64,000 nt of DNA from Firmicutes bacterium ASF500 (GTDB lineage Bacteria > Bacillota > Clostridia > Oscillospirales > Oscillospiraceae), in contig CP097573.1 in NCBI GenBank assembly GCA_000492175.2, positions 3,410,001-3,474,000 of the forward strand, given 5' to 3'. How positions within the stretch are numbered: position 1 is the stretch's first letter; the number at the start of each line of letters is the position of its first letter. Both the position numbers and the translations under genes were made by a program. Under the pieces are notes generated by a model that was not told where the DNA came from, searched no databases, and saw only the letters and a list, made by a program, of their open reading frames with translations. This document shows, piece by piece, positions 17,016 to 24,566 of the stretch.

Positions 17016-18251
17016 ATGAAACTGAGAAAGACCCTCAGCACCCTGCTGGCTGCCGCTCTGATGTGCGGTATGCTCAGCATCCCTGCCATGGCTGCCTCTC
17101 CGGAGAAGATCACTGGCGGTACCTACTACAACACCATCGACCTGTCCACCGCTCTGAATGAGGGCACCGCCGTTCTGGGCACCTATCACAGCAACGAGGC
17201 TGCCCGTCCTGTCCGCATCTACACCGTGCAGGCCGGCACCACTCTGACCGTGACCGGCGACCACTACATCACCGTTCACCCCGTCACCCTGCTGCCCGAC
17301 GGTACCTATGAGTTCAAGTCCCTGGTTGGCAACAGCAATGACCCCGCCCTGAAGGATCAGAGCGAGCTGTGGCGCAGCTGGACCTGGTACACCGGCCCCG
17401 CTGACACCGTCGTGAACAATCGTTTCAGCTCCATCGTTCTGAACAACAGCCACGCTGGTACCTGGATGCTCCAGGGCACCGACGTCATCCTGAAGGTTCT
17501 CCCCGTCCAGGTCGCTGACCAGGGCAACACCATCAGCGTTTACCAGGTTACCAGCCGCAACGGCCTGAATGTCCGCGCTGGCGCTGGCACCAACTTTGCC
17601 AAGGTCGGCTTCATGACCTACGGCACCCGTTTTGAGGTTGTTACCGCTACTGTCGCCAACGGCTGGGGCCAGCTGACCAACGGCAATTGGGTCTGGCTCG
17701 GCGGTGCCAAGTTCATCCAGTACAAGGGCTCCTGCGGCGTCATCGGCCGTCAGCAGGCTGTCTGGACCGCTGCTAACACCTATCGCGTCGTCGCCAACAC
17801 TCTGGCTATCCACGATGGTCCTGCCGCCGGCCACGCTGTCGTCGGTTCCGTCGCCAAGGGCAGCCTGGTCAACGTCACCGAGTACTACGGTGAGGACTGG
17901 GGCTACCTGGCCAACGGCGCTGGCTGGATTAACCTGGGCAGCAACGGCAACAATGCCAATGTTCAGTTCGCTGAGATCAAGTATGCCTCCAACATCGGCA
18001 ACGAGATCATCGCTCCCACTGACACCCACGTTCAGGCTCGCCTGTTCGTCGCTTGCGCCGATGGCATCATGCCCATCCGCGCTTACAAGACCGCTGACAG
18101 CGTCGTGATCGGCTACCTGTTCAACCAGGCTGACGGTTCCGCTGTGGACCTGGTCGCTGTTGACAACGACTGGGGCCAGCTGGCCAATGGCATGGGCTGG
18201 ATCTATCTGCCCGGCGCCGGCACCGTCGTCGCTGGTGACCGTCTCGCCTAA
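17016..18251 (+). CDS. secreted protein with SH3-like repeats
   Basis: This 411-aa exported protein has a signal peptide ending around SIPAMAA (residues 1-26). An N-terminal beta-rich region (about 30-170) is followed by three SH3b-like repeats: GLNVRAGAGTNFAKVGFM, then YRVVANTLAIHDGPAAGH, then MPIRAYKTADSVVIGYLF. Each ends in a W-G-Q/Y-L-xNG-WVWL-type strand. Such domains usually bind cell-wall peptides or glycans. No enzyme domain is attached. AAGGAGGAAAACAAGC precedes the ATG. The gene uses a narrow set of codons (many GCT, GTC, GGC, AAC) unlike its neighbours, which suggests high expression. It has its own promoter and terminator. Confidence 0.83.
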   Translation: MKLRKTLSTLLAAALMCGMLSIPAMAASPEKITGGTYYNTIDLSTALNEGTAVLGTYHSNEAARPVRIYTVQAGTTLTVTGDHYITVHPVTLLPDGTYEFKSLVGNSNDPALKDQSELWRSWTWYTGPADTVVNNRFSSIVLNNSHAGTWMLQGTDVILKVLPVQVADQGNTISVYQVTSRNGLNVRAGAGTNFAKVGFMTYGTRFEVVTATVANGWGQLTNGNWVWLGGAKFIQYKGSCGVIGRQQAVWTAANTYRVVANTLAIHDGPAAGHAVVGSVAKGSLVNVTEYYGEDWGYLANGAGWINLGSNGNNANVQFAEIKYASNIGNEIIAPTDTHVQARLFVACADGIMPIRAYKTADSVVIGYLFNQADGSAVDLVAVDNDWGQLANGMGWIYLPGAGTVVAGDRLA

Positions 18252-18325
18252 TTGTTCCCTGACCTAATTTGAAAGGCCAATTTAGTTTAGTTTAATTCCT
18301 TTTAAAAGGTCCCAACCAAACCAAA

Positions 18326-18363
18326 CCAAACTCCCCACCGGCTTATGCCGGTGGGGAGTTTGG
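18326..18363 (+). terminator. strong hairpin after SH3 protein
   Basis: A perfect 17-bp stem CCAAACTCCCCACCGGC with loop TTAT is preceded by tandem CCAAA units and a TTTAGTTTAGTTTAA tract. There is no long T run beyond the stem. Confidence 0.75.
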
Positions 18364-18399
18364 CTTATCTCCGGCTTTACCATTTCTTTCCGCAAACGA

Positions 18400-18428
18400 T
18401 TGACAGTCCGCAGTCCTGGCACTATAAT
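18400..18428 (+). promoter_or_regulatory. perfect consensus promoter
   Basis: TTGACA (18400-18405), a 17-base spacer and TATAAT (18423-18428) drive the isochorismatase-fold gene 30 bases downstream. Confidence 0.92.
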
Positions 18429-18457
18429 GGATGTAAAGTAAAAAGAGGAGGCGGCTT

Positions 18458-18979
18458 ATGCGCAAGATATTACTGGTCATTGACATGCAGAACGACTTCA
18501 TTAACGGCGCTCTGGGTACCCCCGAGGCGGAGGCCATCGTAGACCGGGTGGCCGGGCTGATCGAGACCTACCCGTCCCAAGACGTGATTGCCACCCGGGA
18601 CACCCATGCTGAAAACTATCTGGAGACTCAGGAGGGCCGCAATCTGCCCGTCACCCACTGCGTCAAAGGGACTCCCGGCTGGGAGCTCCATCCCAGGATC
18701 ACCGCCGCCCTCCGGGACGCCACCGTGCTGGACAAACCCACCTTTGGATCCAAGGAGCTGGCTGAGCGCCTGCGCCTGATGGCAGAGGGGGAGGAGCTGG
18801 ATATCACGCTGGTGGGCCTGTGTACCGATATTTGCGTGGTCTCCAATGCCCTGCTGATGAAAGTCTTTCTGCCGGAGACCCCCGTCCACGTGATCGCCTC
18901 CTGCTGCGCCGGAGTGACCCCCGAGAGCCACCAGGCCGCTCTGGACACCATGCGGATGTGCCAGATCCAAATTCAGTAA
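18458..18979 (+). CDS. isochorismatase-family cysteine hydrolase
   Basis: This 173-aa hydrolase of the isochorismatase/nicotinamidase superfamily has the likely triad Asp in LLVIDMQNDF (residue 9), Lys in VLDKPTFGS and Cys in GLCTDICVVSNA. The metal-site style motif RDTH and the overall length fit a nicotinamidase-like amidase that would return nicotinamide to NAD synthesis, but other amides are possible. AAGAGGAGGCGGCTT precedes the ATG. It is monocistronic, with a perfect promoter and its own terminator. Confidence 0.87.
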   Translation: MRKILLVIDMQNDFINGALGTPEAEAIVDRVAGLIETYPSQDVIATRDTHAENYLETQEGRNLPVTHCVKGTPGWELHPRITAALRDATVLDKPTFGSKELAERLRLMAEGEELDITLVGLCTDICVVSNALLMKVFLPETPVHVIASCCAGVTPESHQAALDTMRMCQIQIQ

Positions 18980-18980
18980 A

Positions 18981-19012
18981 AAATGCCCTGTACCGTGCGG
19001 TACAGGGCATTT
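18981..19012. terminator. bidirectional terminator
   Basis: A 14-bp near-perfect stem AAATGCCCTGTACC/GGTACAGGGCATTT lies between convergent genes, with T or A tracts on both sides. Confidence 0.85.
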
Positions 19013-19016
19013 CCAG

Positions 19017-19943
19017 TTATGCGGCCCTGGCCCGGTGGCCCTGCCGTTTTTTCTGCTGGCTTCGAACCACCACATAGACCATCATGATTACCGTAATAGC
19101 GTAGGGGATGATGTTGGTCAGGTCGGAGCTGATGTAGTCCTGGAGCCGCAGGCCGATGGCGTCGAAGAAGCCAAACATGAGAGCGGCCAGGTAGGCCTTG
19201 CTCGGATTGGCGGCACTGAAAATCACGCAGGCAAAGGCGATGTACCCTCGGGAGTTGGCCATATTCTCGGCGAAGGTGCCCTGGAGCTGTCCCAGAGACA
19301 GGTGGGCCCCGGCCAGTCCGCAGAGGATGCCGCACAAAATGCTGGCTAGCCATTTCATTTTCTCCGGCTGGATTCCGGCGGTGCGCAGGGTCTCTGGCTT
19401 CTCGCCAGCCGCCCGGAGCCAGAAGCCGTAGGGCGTCCGATAGACAAAGATCCACGCGGCGAGGACCAGAAGCCAAGTCAGATAGATGAATAGAGAGTTG
19501 TCGTTGAACACCGCCCCAAGGAAGGGGACGCGGTCCAGAAGGGGGATGTGGATGGTGGGGAGGGCGGGGTTGCCCTTGGTGCCCGCGGTGCCAAAGATGG
19601 ACCGGGAGAGGAAGGAGGTCAGCCCCAGGGCGAAGGTGTTGAGGGCGGTGCCGATGATGAACTCGTCCGAGCGGAACTGAACGGTGAACAGGGCGAAGAA
19701 GAGCCCTACCAGAACGCCCATAGCCAGCACCATCAGGATACCCATTCCGGCGGACTGGAACATATAGCTGCCCCAGACCCCGAAAAAGGCCCCCATGAGG
19801 ATCATGCCATCCATGCCGATGTTCATAATGCCGGCGTGCTCCGTCATCGCGCCGCCCAGCGCGGCCAGGGCCACCGGGGTGGCGCTGCGGAGCATCTGGT
19901 TAAAGGTGCCGGGGGAAAGAATGCTGCTAAAAATGTCATCCAT
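19017..19943 (-). CDS. BMP-type nucleoside ABC permease 2
   Basis: This 308-aa membrane permease is of the branched-chain-amino-acid/ribose transporter permease fold (BPD_transp_2), as in the B. subtilis NupQ/YufQ subunit. Multiple helices and the conserved EHAGIMNIGMDGMILMGAF segment near residues 31-49 are visible. It overlaps the upstream permease gene by 8 bases and is the last gene of the transporter operon. A basic tail (QKKRQGHRARAA) ends in the cytoplasm. Confidence 0.9.
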   Translation of the reverse strand: MDDIFSSILSPGTFNQMLRSATPVALAALGGAMTEHAGIMNIGMDGMILMGAFFGVWGSYMFQSAGMGILMVLAMGVLVGLFFALFTVQFRSDEFIIGTALNTFALGLTSFLSRSIFGTAGTKGNPALPTIHIPLLDRVPFLGAVFNDNSLFIYLTWLLVLAAWIFVYRTPYGFWLRAAGEKPETLRTAGIQPEKMKWLASILCGILCGLAGAHLSLGQLQGTFAENMANSRGYIAFACVIFSAANPSKAYLAALMFGFFDAIGLRLQDYISSDLTNIIPYAITVIMMVYVVVRSQQKKRQGHRARAA

Positions 19944-21024
19944 GGGACTGCTCCTCCTTTCGCACCAGACCGGCCCGGGCCTTTTTCCGCTGGGCCCCCG
20001 CCTGGATCGAGGTGAAAATGCCGTTTTCAGCGGCCATAAAGAAGATAATGACCGTCTGAATGATAAGATAAATTTGATTGGGCACCCCGGCGGACAGCTC
20101 CATGCCCTGGGCCCCGATCTTCAAAACGGCGAAGAAGAAGGACAGGAGAATGACCGTCACCGGGTCGTAGCGGGCAATCATCGCCACAGTGAGGCCTTCA
20201 AAGTAGTACTGATTGCTGATGCTGCTGCGGTAGAGGTGCTCCACACCGTAGACCCGGAACATGCCCACCAGACCGCACATGGCCCCGGAAATCAGCATAC
20301 AGAGGATGACGATTTTGTCCGTCTTGATGCCGGAAAAGAAGGCGAACCGGGGGTTTTGCCCGGTGAGTTTCATCTCAAAGCCCACGGCGGTTTTCTGCAT
20401 GATGTACCAGGTGAGGAAGGCCATCACGGCGGCAATCAGAATGGCGGTGGACAGGTTGGAGCTGGGAATGATGGTGGTGAACCAGTACCGGGGATCCAGC
20501 TGTCCCGTAGCGGCCACCATATTTCGGTTGGGGTTCTTCCAGGGCCCCTTAGCCAGGAACTGGCAGAAGCTGGCGGCGATGGTGTTCAGCATGATGGTGG
20601 TGATGACCTCGTTGACCTTGACTTTCACCTTCAGCACGCCGGGGATGAGGGCGTAGAACCCGCCCACCGCCATAGCGGCCAGGGCGGCGCAGGGGAGGAC
20701 GAGCCACCTGCTCTGTCCGTTCATCACCACGCCCACCTGACAGGCGGCGATAGCGCCCAAAAGCAGCTGGCCCTCGCCGCCCACGTTGAAGATGCCCACC
20801 CGGGAGCCCAGCACGCAGGCCAGGCCGCAGATACACAGCACCATGGCGTACTCCAGAAAATCCCCCACATGGCGGACGTTGGAAAAGGCGCCGTCCACCA
20901 TAGCGGCGTAGGCCTGGATGGGGTTGAAGCCGGCCACGGCCAAAATTACCGCGCCGATGATGAAAGCCAGCAGGACGCTGAGGGCCAGACTGGCGAAATA
21001 GCTCCCCTTGCCCCGGTTTTTCAT
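19936..21024 (-). CDS. BMP-type nucleoside ABC permease 1
   Basis: This 362-aa membrane permease is equivalent to NupP/YufP. The signature VGIFNVGGEGQLLLGAI lies around residues 75-91, and about nine or ten helices are predicted by eye. It overlaps the ATPase gene upstream by 4 bases and the second permease downstream, so all three are translationally coupled. With the ATPase and the lipoprotein it would import purine or other nucleosides. Confidence 0.9.
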   Translation of the reverse strand: MKNRGKGSYFASLALSVLLAFIIGAVILAVAGFNPIQAYAAMVDGAFSNVRHVGDFLEYAMVLCICGLACVLGSRVGIFNVGGEGQLLLGAIAACQVGVVMNGQSRWLVLPCAALAAMAVGGFYALIPGVLKVKVKVNEVITTIMLNTIAASFCQFLAKGPWKNPNRNMVAATGQLDPRYWFTTIIPSSNLSTAILIAAVMAFLTWYIMQKTAVGFEMKLTGQNPRFAFFSGIKTDKIVILCMLISGAMCGLVGMFRVYGVEHLYRSSISNQYYFEGLTVAMIARYDPVTVILLSFFFAVLKIGAQGMELSAGVPNQIYLIIQTVIIFFMAAENGIFTSIQAGAQRKKARAGLVRKEEQSHG

Positions 21025-22577
21025 GTGGACTCCCCCTCTCCCTGGCGGGTGCCGGTCATGCGGAAGCCGATTTCCTCCTTGGAGAAGGAGGTAAATTCTC
21101 CGGTGATCCGGCCCTCGTAGATGGTGATAATGCGGTCGGACAGGCGGAATACCTCGTCCAAGTCGGCGGAGCAGAGCAGGATGGCGCAGCCCTGATTCCG
21201 CTTCTCGATAATGCGGGTGTGGATGAACTCAATGGCCCCCACGTCCACCCCACGGGTGGGCTGGGCAATGACCAGCACGGGGGTGTCGAAGGAAAATTCC
21301 CGGGCGATGACCACCTTCTGCATGTTGCCGCCGGACAGGTCGCCCACGGTGGCGTCGATGCCCGCCCCCCGCATGTCGAACCGGTCGTAAATCTCCTGGG
21401 CGTAGCGCTGGATGGTGGAGGTGCGCTGGTGGAAGCCGAAAGCGTTGAAGCGGCCCTCCCGGTGCTTGCCGGTGAGGAGGTTGTGGGAGACGGAGGCGGA
21501 CCGGCTGACGCCGGTGGCCAGCCGGTCTTCGGGCACGTGGGCCAGCCCCACCGCCCGAATGTCCCCCGGGGAGCGCCCGGTCACGTCCTGTCCCCGGACG
21601 GTAATCCGCCCTGACTCCGGGGCTCGCATGCCTGTGATGGCCTCTAGAAGCTCGCTCTGGCCGTTGCCCTCAATGGCTGCGATGCCCAGAATCTCCCCCG
21701 CCCGGACCGAGAGGGACAGGCCGTTTACTGCCCTCAGCCCCCGGTTGTCCCGGACCACCAGGTCCTCCACCCGGATCAGCTCCTCGCCGGGGGAGCCCGT
21801 CTTTTGCAGCTGGTCGTAGAGGACGGGGCGGCCCACCATCATGGAGGCCAGCTGTTTTTCGTCCACCTCGCTGGTGTTTTTCACCCCCACCAGCCTCCCC
21901 TTCCGCATGACGCCCACCCGGTCGGAGATGGCCATGACCTCATAGAGCTTGTGAGTGATGATGATGACCGTCATGCTCCGCTCCTTCACCACCCGGCGGA
22001 TGACGGCGAAGAGCTCGTCGGTCTCCTGGGGGGTGAGGACGGCGGTGGGCTCGTCCAGAATGAGAATCTCGGCCCCCCGGAAGAGGGTCTTTAAAATCTC
22101 CACCCGCTGCTGGAGGCCCACGCCCAGCTCCTCCACCGGGGCGGAGGGGTCCACCACCAGGCCGTACTCCTCCACCAGGGCCTGGGTCAGAGCCTCGGCC
22201 TTGGCGTTGTCGAAGAGGAACCGGGCTCTGCGGGGCTCCCGGCTCATGACGATGTTCTGAGCCACCGTGAAGGAGGGCACCAGCATGAAGTGCTGGTGGA
22301 CCATGCCCACCCCCAGGCCGATGGCCGTCTTGGGGTCGAACCGCTCCACCTCCCTGCCCTGGATGAAGACCCTGCCGTCGGTGGGGGTGTTGATGCCGTA
22401 GAGTATGTTCATCAGCGTGCTCTTGCCCGCGCCGTTCTCCCCCACCAGGGCGAAGACCTCGCCCCGCTGGATCTCCAGGGAAACATCGTCGTTGGCCAGC
22501 ACGCCGGGGAAGGCCATGCTGATGTGTTCAAATTTTACTGCCGTATCCCGCAACGCGGTCCACCTCATTTCTTTCAT
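21021..22577 (-). CDS. nucleoside ABC transporter ATPase, tandem domains
   Basis: This is a roughly 510-aa double ATPase of the sugar/nucleoside class (like NupO/YufO). The first domain has Walker A GENGAGKST and a signature region written GVGLQQRVEIL, with Walker B ILILDEPTAVLTP. The second has AIEGNGQSEL in place of a standard Walker A and the signature LSGGNMQKVVIAREF, so one site is degenerate, as is usual in this class. The start is uncertain: ATG at 22577 is drawn, but a TTG at 22553 with GAGGTGG upstream gives a more typical N-terminus. It follows the lipoprotein gene after two hairpins. Confidence 0.9.
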   Translation of the reverse strand: MKEMRWTALRDTAVKFEHISMAFPGVLANDDVSLEIQRGEVFALVGENGAGKSTLMNILYGINTPTDGRVFIQGREVERFDPKTAIGLGVGMVHQHFMLVPSFTVAQNIVMSREPRRARFLFDNAKAEALTQALVEEYGLVVDPSAPVEELGVGLQQRVEILKTLFRGAEILILDEPTAVLTPQETDELFAVIRRVVKERSMTVIIITHKLYEVMAISDRVGVMRKGRLVGVKNTSEVDEKQLASMMVGRPVLYDQLQKTGSPGEELIRVEDLVVRDNRGLRAVNGLSLSVRAGEILGIAAIEGNGQSELLEAITGMRAPESGRITVRGQDVTGRSPGDIRAVGLAHVPEDRLATGVSRSASVSHNLLTGKHREGRFNAFGFHQRTSTIQRYAQEIYDRFDMRGAGIDATVGDLSGGNMQKVVIAREFSFDTPVLVIAQPTRGVDVGAIEFIHTRIIEKRNQGCAILLCSADLDEVFRLSDRIITIYEGRITGEFTSFSKEEIGFRMTGTRQGEGEST

Positions 22578-22581
22578 ATAG

Positions 22582-22626
22582 TCAAATAACTTGAAAAGAA
22601 TCTTTGATTCTTTTCAAGTTGTTTGA
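22582..22626 (-). other. AT-rich 21-bp hairpin before ATPase gene
   Basis: A perfect 15-bp stem AACTTGAAAAGAATC (22588-22602) pairs with 22606-22620 around a 3-base loop. One mismatch extends it to 21 bp per arm (22582-22626). It ends five bases before the first ATG of the ATPase gene on the minus strand, so it could protect the downstream mRNA or restrict ribosome access. Confidence 0.75.
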
Positions 22627-22638
22627 TTATAGGGATAA

Positions 22639-22671
22639 AAAGGGCGTGACATGGGAGGTGTCACGCCCTTT
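22639..22671 (-). terminator. terminator or attenuator inside transporter operon
   Basis: Stem AAAGGGCGTGAC/GTCACGCCCTTT is followed by TTTT on the minus strand, directly after the BMP lipoprotein gene. It would make binding protein more abundant than the ATPase and permeases through partial read-through. Confidence 0.8.
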
Positions 22672-22683
22672 GCGCACAGCGGT

Positions 22684-23751
22684 TTACCGGGTGGTCTCGA
22701 CCTTGATCTCGCCGGAGGCGATCTTCCCGGCCAGCTCCTCCACGGCGGATTTCACCTCGTCGGGGACCTGCTGGGTAGAGCCCTCCTCGCCGTAGCCGAT
22801 GCCCACATAGCCGGTGGACATATCGGCCACCCAGGTGGTGCCCCAGCGGCTGGCATCCCTGTCCAGGAGGGCGCTGATGGCGTCGTAGATGGAGCTGCCG
22901 ACCTCCTTCTTCATGGAGCAGGCGATCACCTCGGGGTCGATGTACTTCTGGTCGGAGTCCACGCCGATGGCGTAGAAGCCCTTCTCCTTGGCGGCCTCAA
23001 ACACGCCGTCGCCGGTGGCGGAGGCGATCTGGAAGATCACGTCGGCCCCCTGGTCGTTGAGGGCGATGGCGCACTCCTTGCCCGCGGCGGGGTCGGTGTA
23101 GGAGTTGGCATAGTTCTTCACCACGCTGATCAGGGTTCCGTTCTCGGAGGCGTAGTACTCGGCGCCCTGCTGGAAGCCCACGATAAAATCGTTGATGGTA
23201 GCCGCATCCTCACCGCCCACGGCGCCCACGACATCGGTTTTGCTGAGGGCGGCGGCGATGTATCCGGCCAGGAAGGAGCCCTCATTCTGGGCGTAGGTGA
23301 TGTTCAGCACGTTGGACACGGGGGCGCTGGTGGCGTTGTCAATCCAGATCCATTTCACGTCGGGGTAGTCGGGGGCCACCGTCTCCACGTCGTAGAACTC
23401 CCAGCCCACGCAGACCACCACGTCGCCGGCCTTAGAGCCGTCGGCGGCGTTGCGCATCTGGGTGGTGTGGTTCTCGCCGTTGCACTCAATGGTCTTGACG
23501 GAGACGCCCTTGTCCGCCCCCAGCTTGTCCACGCCCTCCTTGGAGGAGTCGTAGAAGGAGCGGTCGCCGAAGGTGTCGGCCACCACCAGGGTGACCTGGA
23601 GAGCGCTGGCGTCAGGGGCGGCGGGCGCGCCGGAGTTGGCGGGCTTGGATGTGGCGGGAGTACCTCCGCTGGAGGCCCCGCCCCCTCCGCAGGCGGCCAG
23701 ACTCATGACCATGGCGGAGGAGAGCAGAAGTGCAAGAAGCTTCTTTTTCAT
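22684..23751 (-). CDS. BMP-family nucleoside-binding lipoprotein
   Basis: This 355-aa basic-membrane-protein (BMP/PnrA-like) lipoprotein binds nucleosides outside the cell and feeds the ABC permease. The N-terminus MKKKLLALLLSS is followed by lipobox SLAAC near residue 21 and a Gly/Ser/Ala/Pro linker. VTLVVADTFGDRSFYDSSKEG begins the family fold, and DFIVGFQQGAEYY and FYAIGVDSDQKYIDP are typical ligand-site regions. GAGAGG precedes the ATG. It is the first gene of the operon and has a strong promoter. Confidence 0.93.
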   Translation of the reverse strand: MKKKLLALLLSSAMVMSLAACGGGGASSGGTPATSKPANSGAPAAPDASALQVTLVVADTFGDRSFYDSSKEGVDKLGADKGVSVKTIECNGENHTTQMRNAADGSKAGDVVVCVGWEFYDVETVAPDYPDVKWIWIDNATSAPVSNVLNITYAQNEGSFLAGYIAAALSKTDVVGAVGGEDAATINDFIVGFQQGAEYYASENGTLISVVKNYANSYTDPAAGKECAIALNDQGADVIFQIASATGDGVFEAAKEKGFYAIGVDSDQKYIDPEVIACSMKKEVGSSIYDAISALLDRDASRWGTTWVADMSTGYVGIGYGEEGSTQQVPDEVKSAVEELAGKIASGEIKVETTR

Positions 23752-23775
23752 AGTGATTACCTCTCATTCAAATTA

Positions 23776-23799
23776 TTGGCCCTTGGAAACCCGGGCCAA
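23776..23799 (-). promoter_or_regulatory. inverted repeat in bmp leader
   Basis: TTGGCCC...GGGCCAA flanks a short loop between the bmp promoter and its ribosome site. It could be an operator or a leader hairpin; it does not match a purine riboswitch. Confidence 0.4.
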
Positions 23800-23807
23800 T
23801 TTATTCA

Positions 23808-23836
23808 ATTATACCAAAAGCGGTCTTGTTTTTCAA
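23808..23836 (-). promoter_or_regulatory. promoter of nucleoside transporter operon
   Basis: On the minus strand, -35 TTGAAA (23836-23831), a 17-base spacer and -10 TATAAT (23813-23808). A GGTCTTG/CAAGACC inverted repeat (about 23822-23839) overlaps the -35 box and may be an operator. Confidence 0.85.
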
Positions 23837-23875
23837 GACCCGGAGGGCATATCCCAGAGAAATCAATTTTGCGTC

Positions 23876-23951
23876 TGTAGGGCGCGACGACCCCGGCGCG
23901 CCGTTTGCAAAATCTACCGATCAGCGGCGCGCCGGGTCGTCGCGCCCTACA
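23876..23951. repeat. TGTAGGG palindrome, GCGCGACGA type
   Basis: Paired copy: the left arm starts TGTAGGGCGCGACGACC and the right arm ends GGTCGTCGCGCCCTACA, around a spacer of about 20 bases. The arms are complementary to each other over about 28 bases apart from one base. The same arm type flanks the composite copy at 46571-46783. Confidence 0.85.
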
Positions 23952-24009
23952 AATGCGGCTTTATTTTCTCGAAATTGATTTCCCCGGGCATCTCCGGAGA
24001 AAAAAGAGG

Positions 24010-24029
24010 AGCGGGGGCTCCGGCCCCCG
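24010..24029 (-). terminator. terminator of nrdR
   Basis: Stem GCGGGGGC/GCCCCCGC is followed on the minus strand by TCCTCTTTTTT. Confidence 0.7.
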
Positions 24030-24037
24030 CCCATTGC

Positions 24038-24493
24038 TTATTTATCCTTCAGCAGATTATTCAGCTCGGCCAGGAAGGTGCCGATGTCCTTGAATTCGCG
24101 GTAGACCGAGGCGAAGCGGACGTAGGCCACTTCGTCCAGCGCCTTCAGCCGCTCCATGACCAGCTCGCCGATCCGGGCGGTGCTGACCTCCCGGTCCATC
24201 TGGTTTTGCAGGATCTGCTCGATCTCAGCGGCCAGGGCCTCCATGGACTGATAGGGGACGGGCCGCTTCTCACAGGCCCGGATGACGCCGCTCATCACCT
24301 TGTTCCGGTCGAAGCTCTGGCGGCTTCCGTCCTTTTTGATGACCATCAGGGGCAGGCTCTCCACCGTCTCATAGGTGGTGAAGCGCTTGTGACAGGACAG
24401 ACACTCACGGCGGCGGCGGATGCTGGCGCCCTCGTCAGCGGGGCGGGAATCGACGACCTTGCTCTCTAAATAGCCGCAGTAGGGACATTTCAT
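24038..24493 (-). CDS. nrdR: transcriptional repressor NrdR
   Basis: This 151-aa regulator represses ribonucleotide reductase genes according to (d)ATP/ATP level. The N-terminal zinc ribbon has its four cysteines in MKCPYCG and CLSCHKRF, with the RRRREC basic patch between. An ATP-cone domain follows ([19 protein letters not shown] onward). Length and layout match the family exactly. The ATG is preceded by AGGAGG. It is monocistronic with its own promoter and terminator; no reductase gene lies in the window. Confidence 0.97.
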   Translation of the reverse strand: MKCPYCGYLESKVVDSRPADEGASIRRRRECLSCHKRFTTYETVESLPLMVIKKDGSRQSFDRNKVMSGVIRACEKRPVPYQSMEALAAEIEQILQNQMDREVSTARIGELVMERLKALDEVAYVRFASVYREFKDIGTFLAELNNLLKDK

Positions 24494-24534
24494 GGCGCAT
24501 ACCTCCTGTTGTGTTTGTGGGTCCTTTCTGCCAA

Positions 24535-24563
24535 ATTATAACACAACATGGGCGGTCACGCAA
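24535..24563 (-). promoter_or_regulatory. promoter of nrdR
   Basis: On the minus strand, -35 TTGCGT (24563-24558), a 17-base spacer and -10 TATAAT (24540-24535) lie 41 bases before the start codon. Confidence 0.85.
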
Positions 24564-24566
24564 GGG

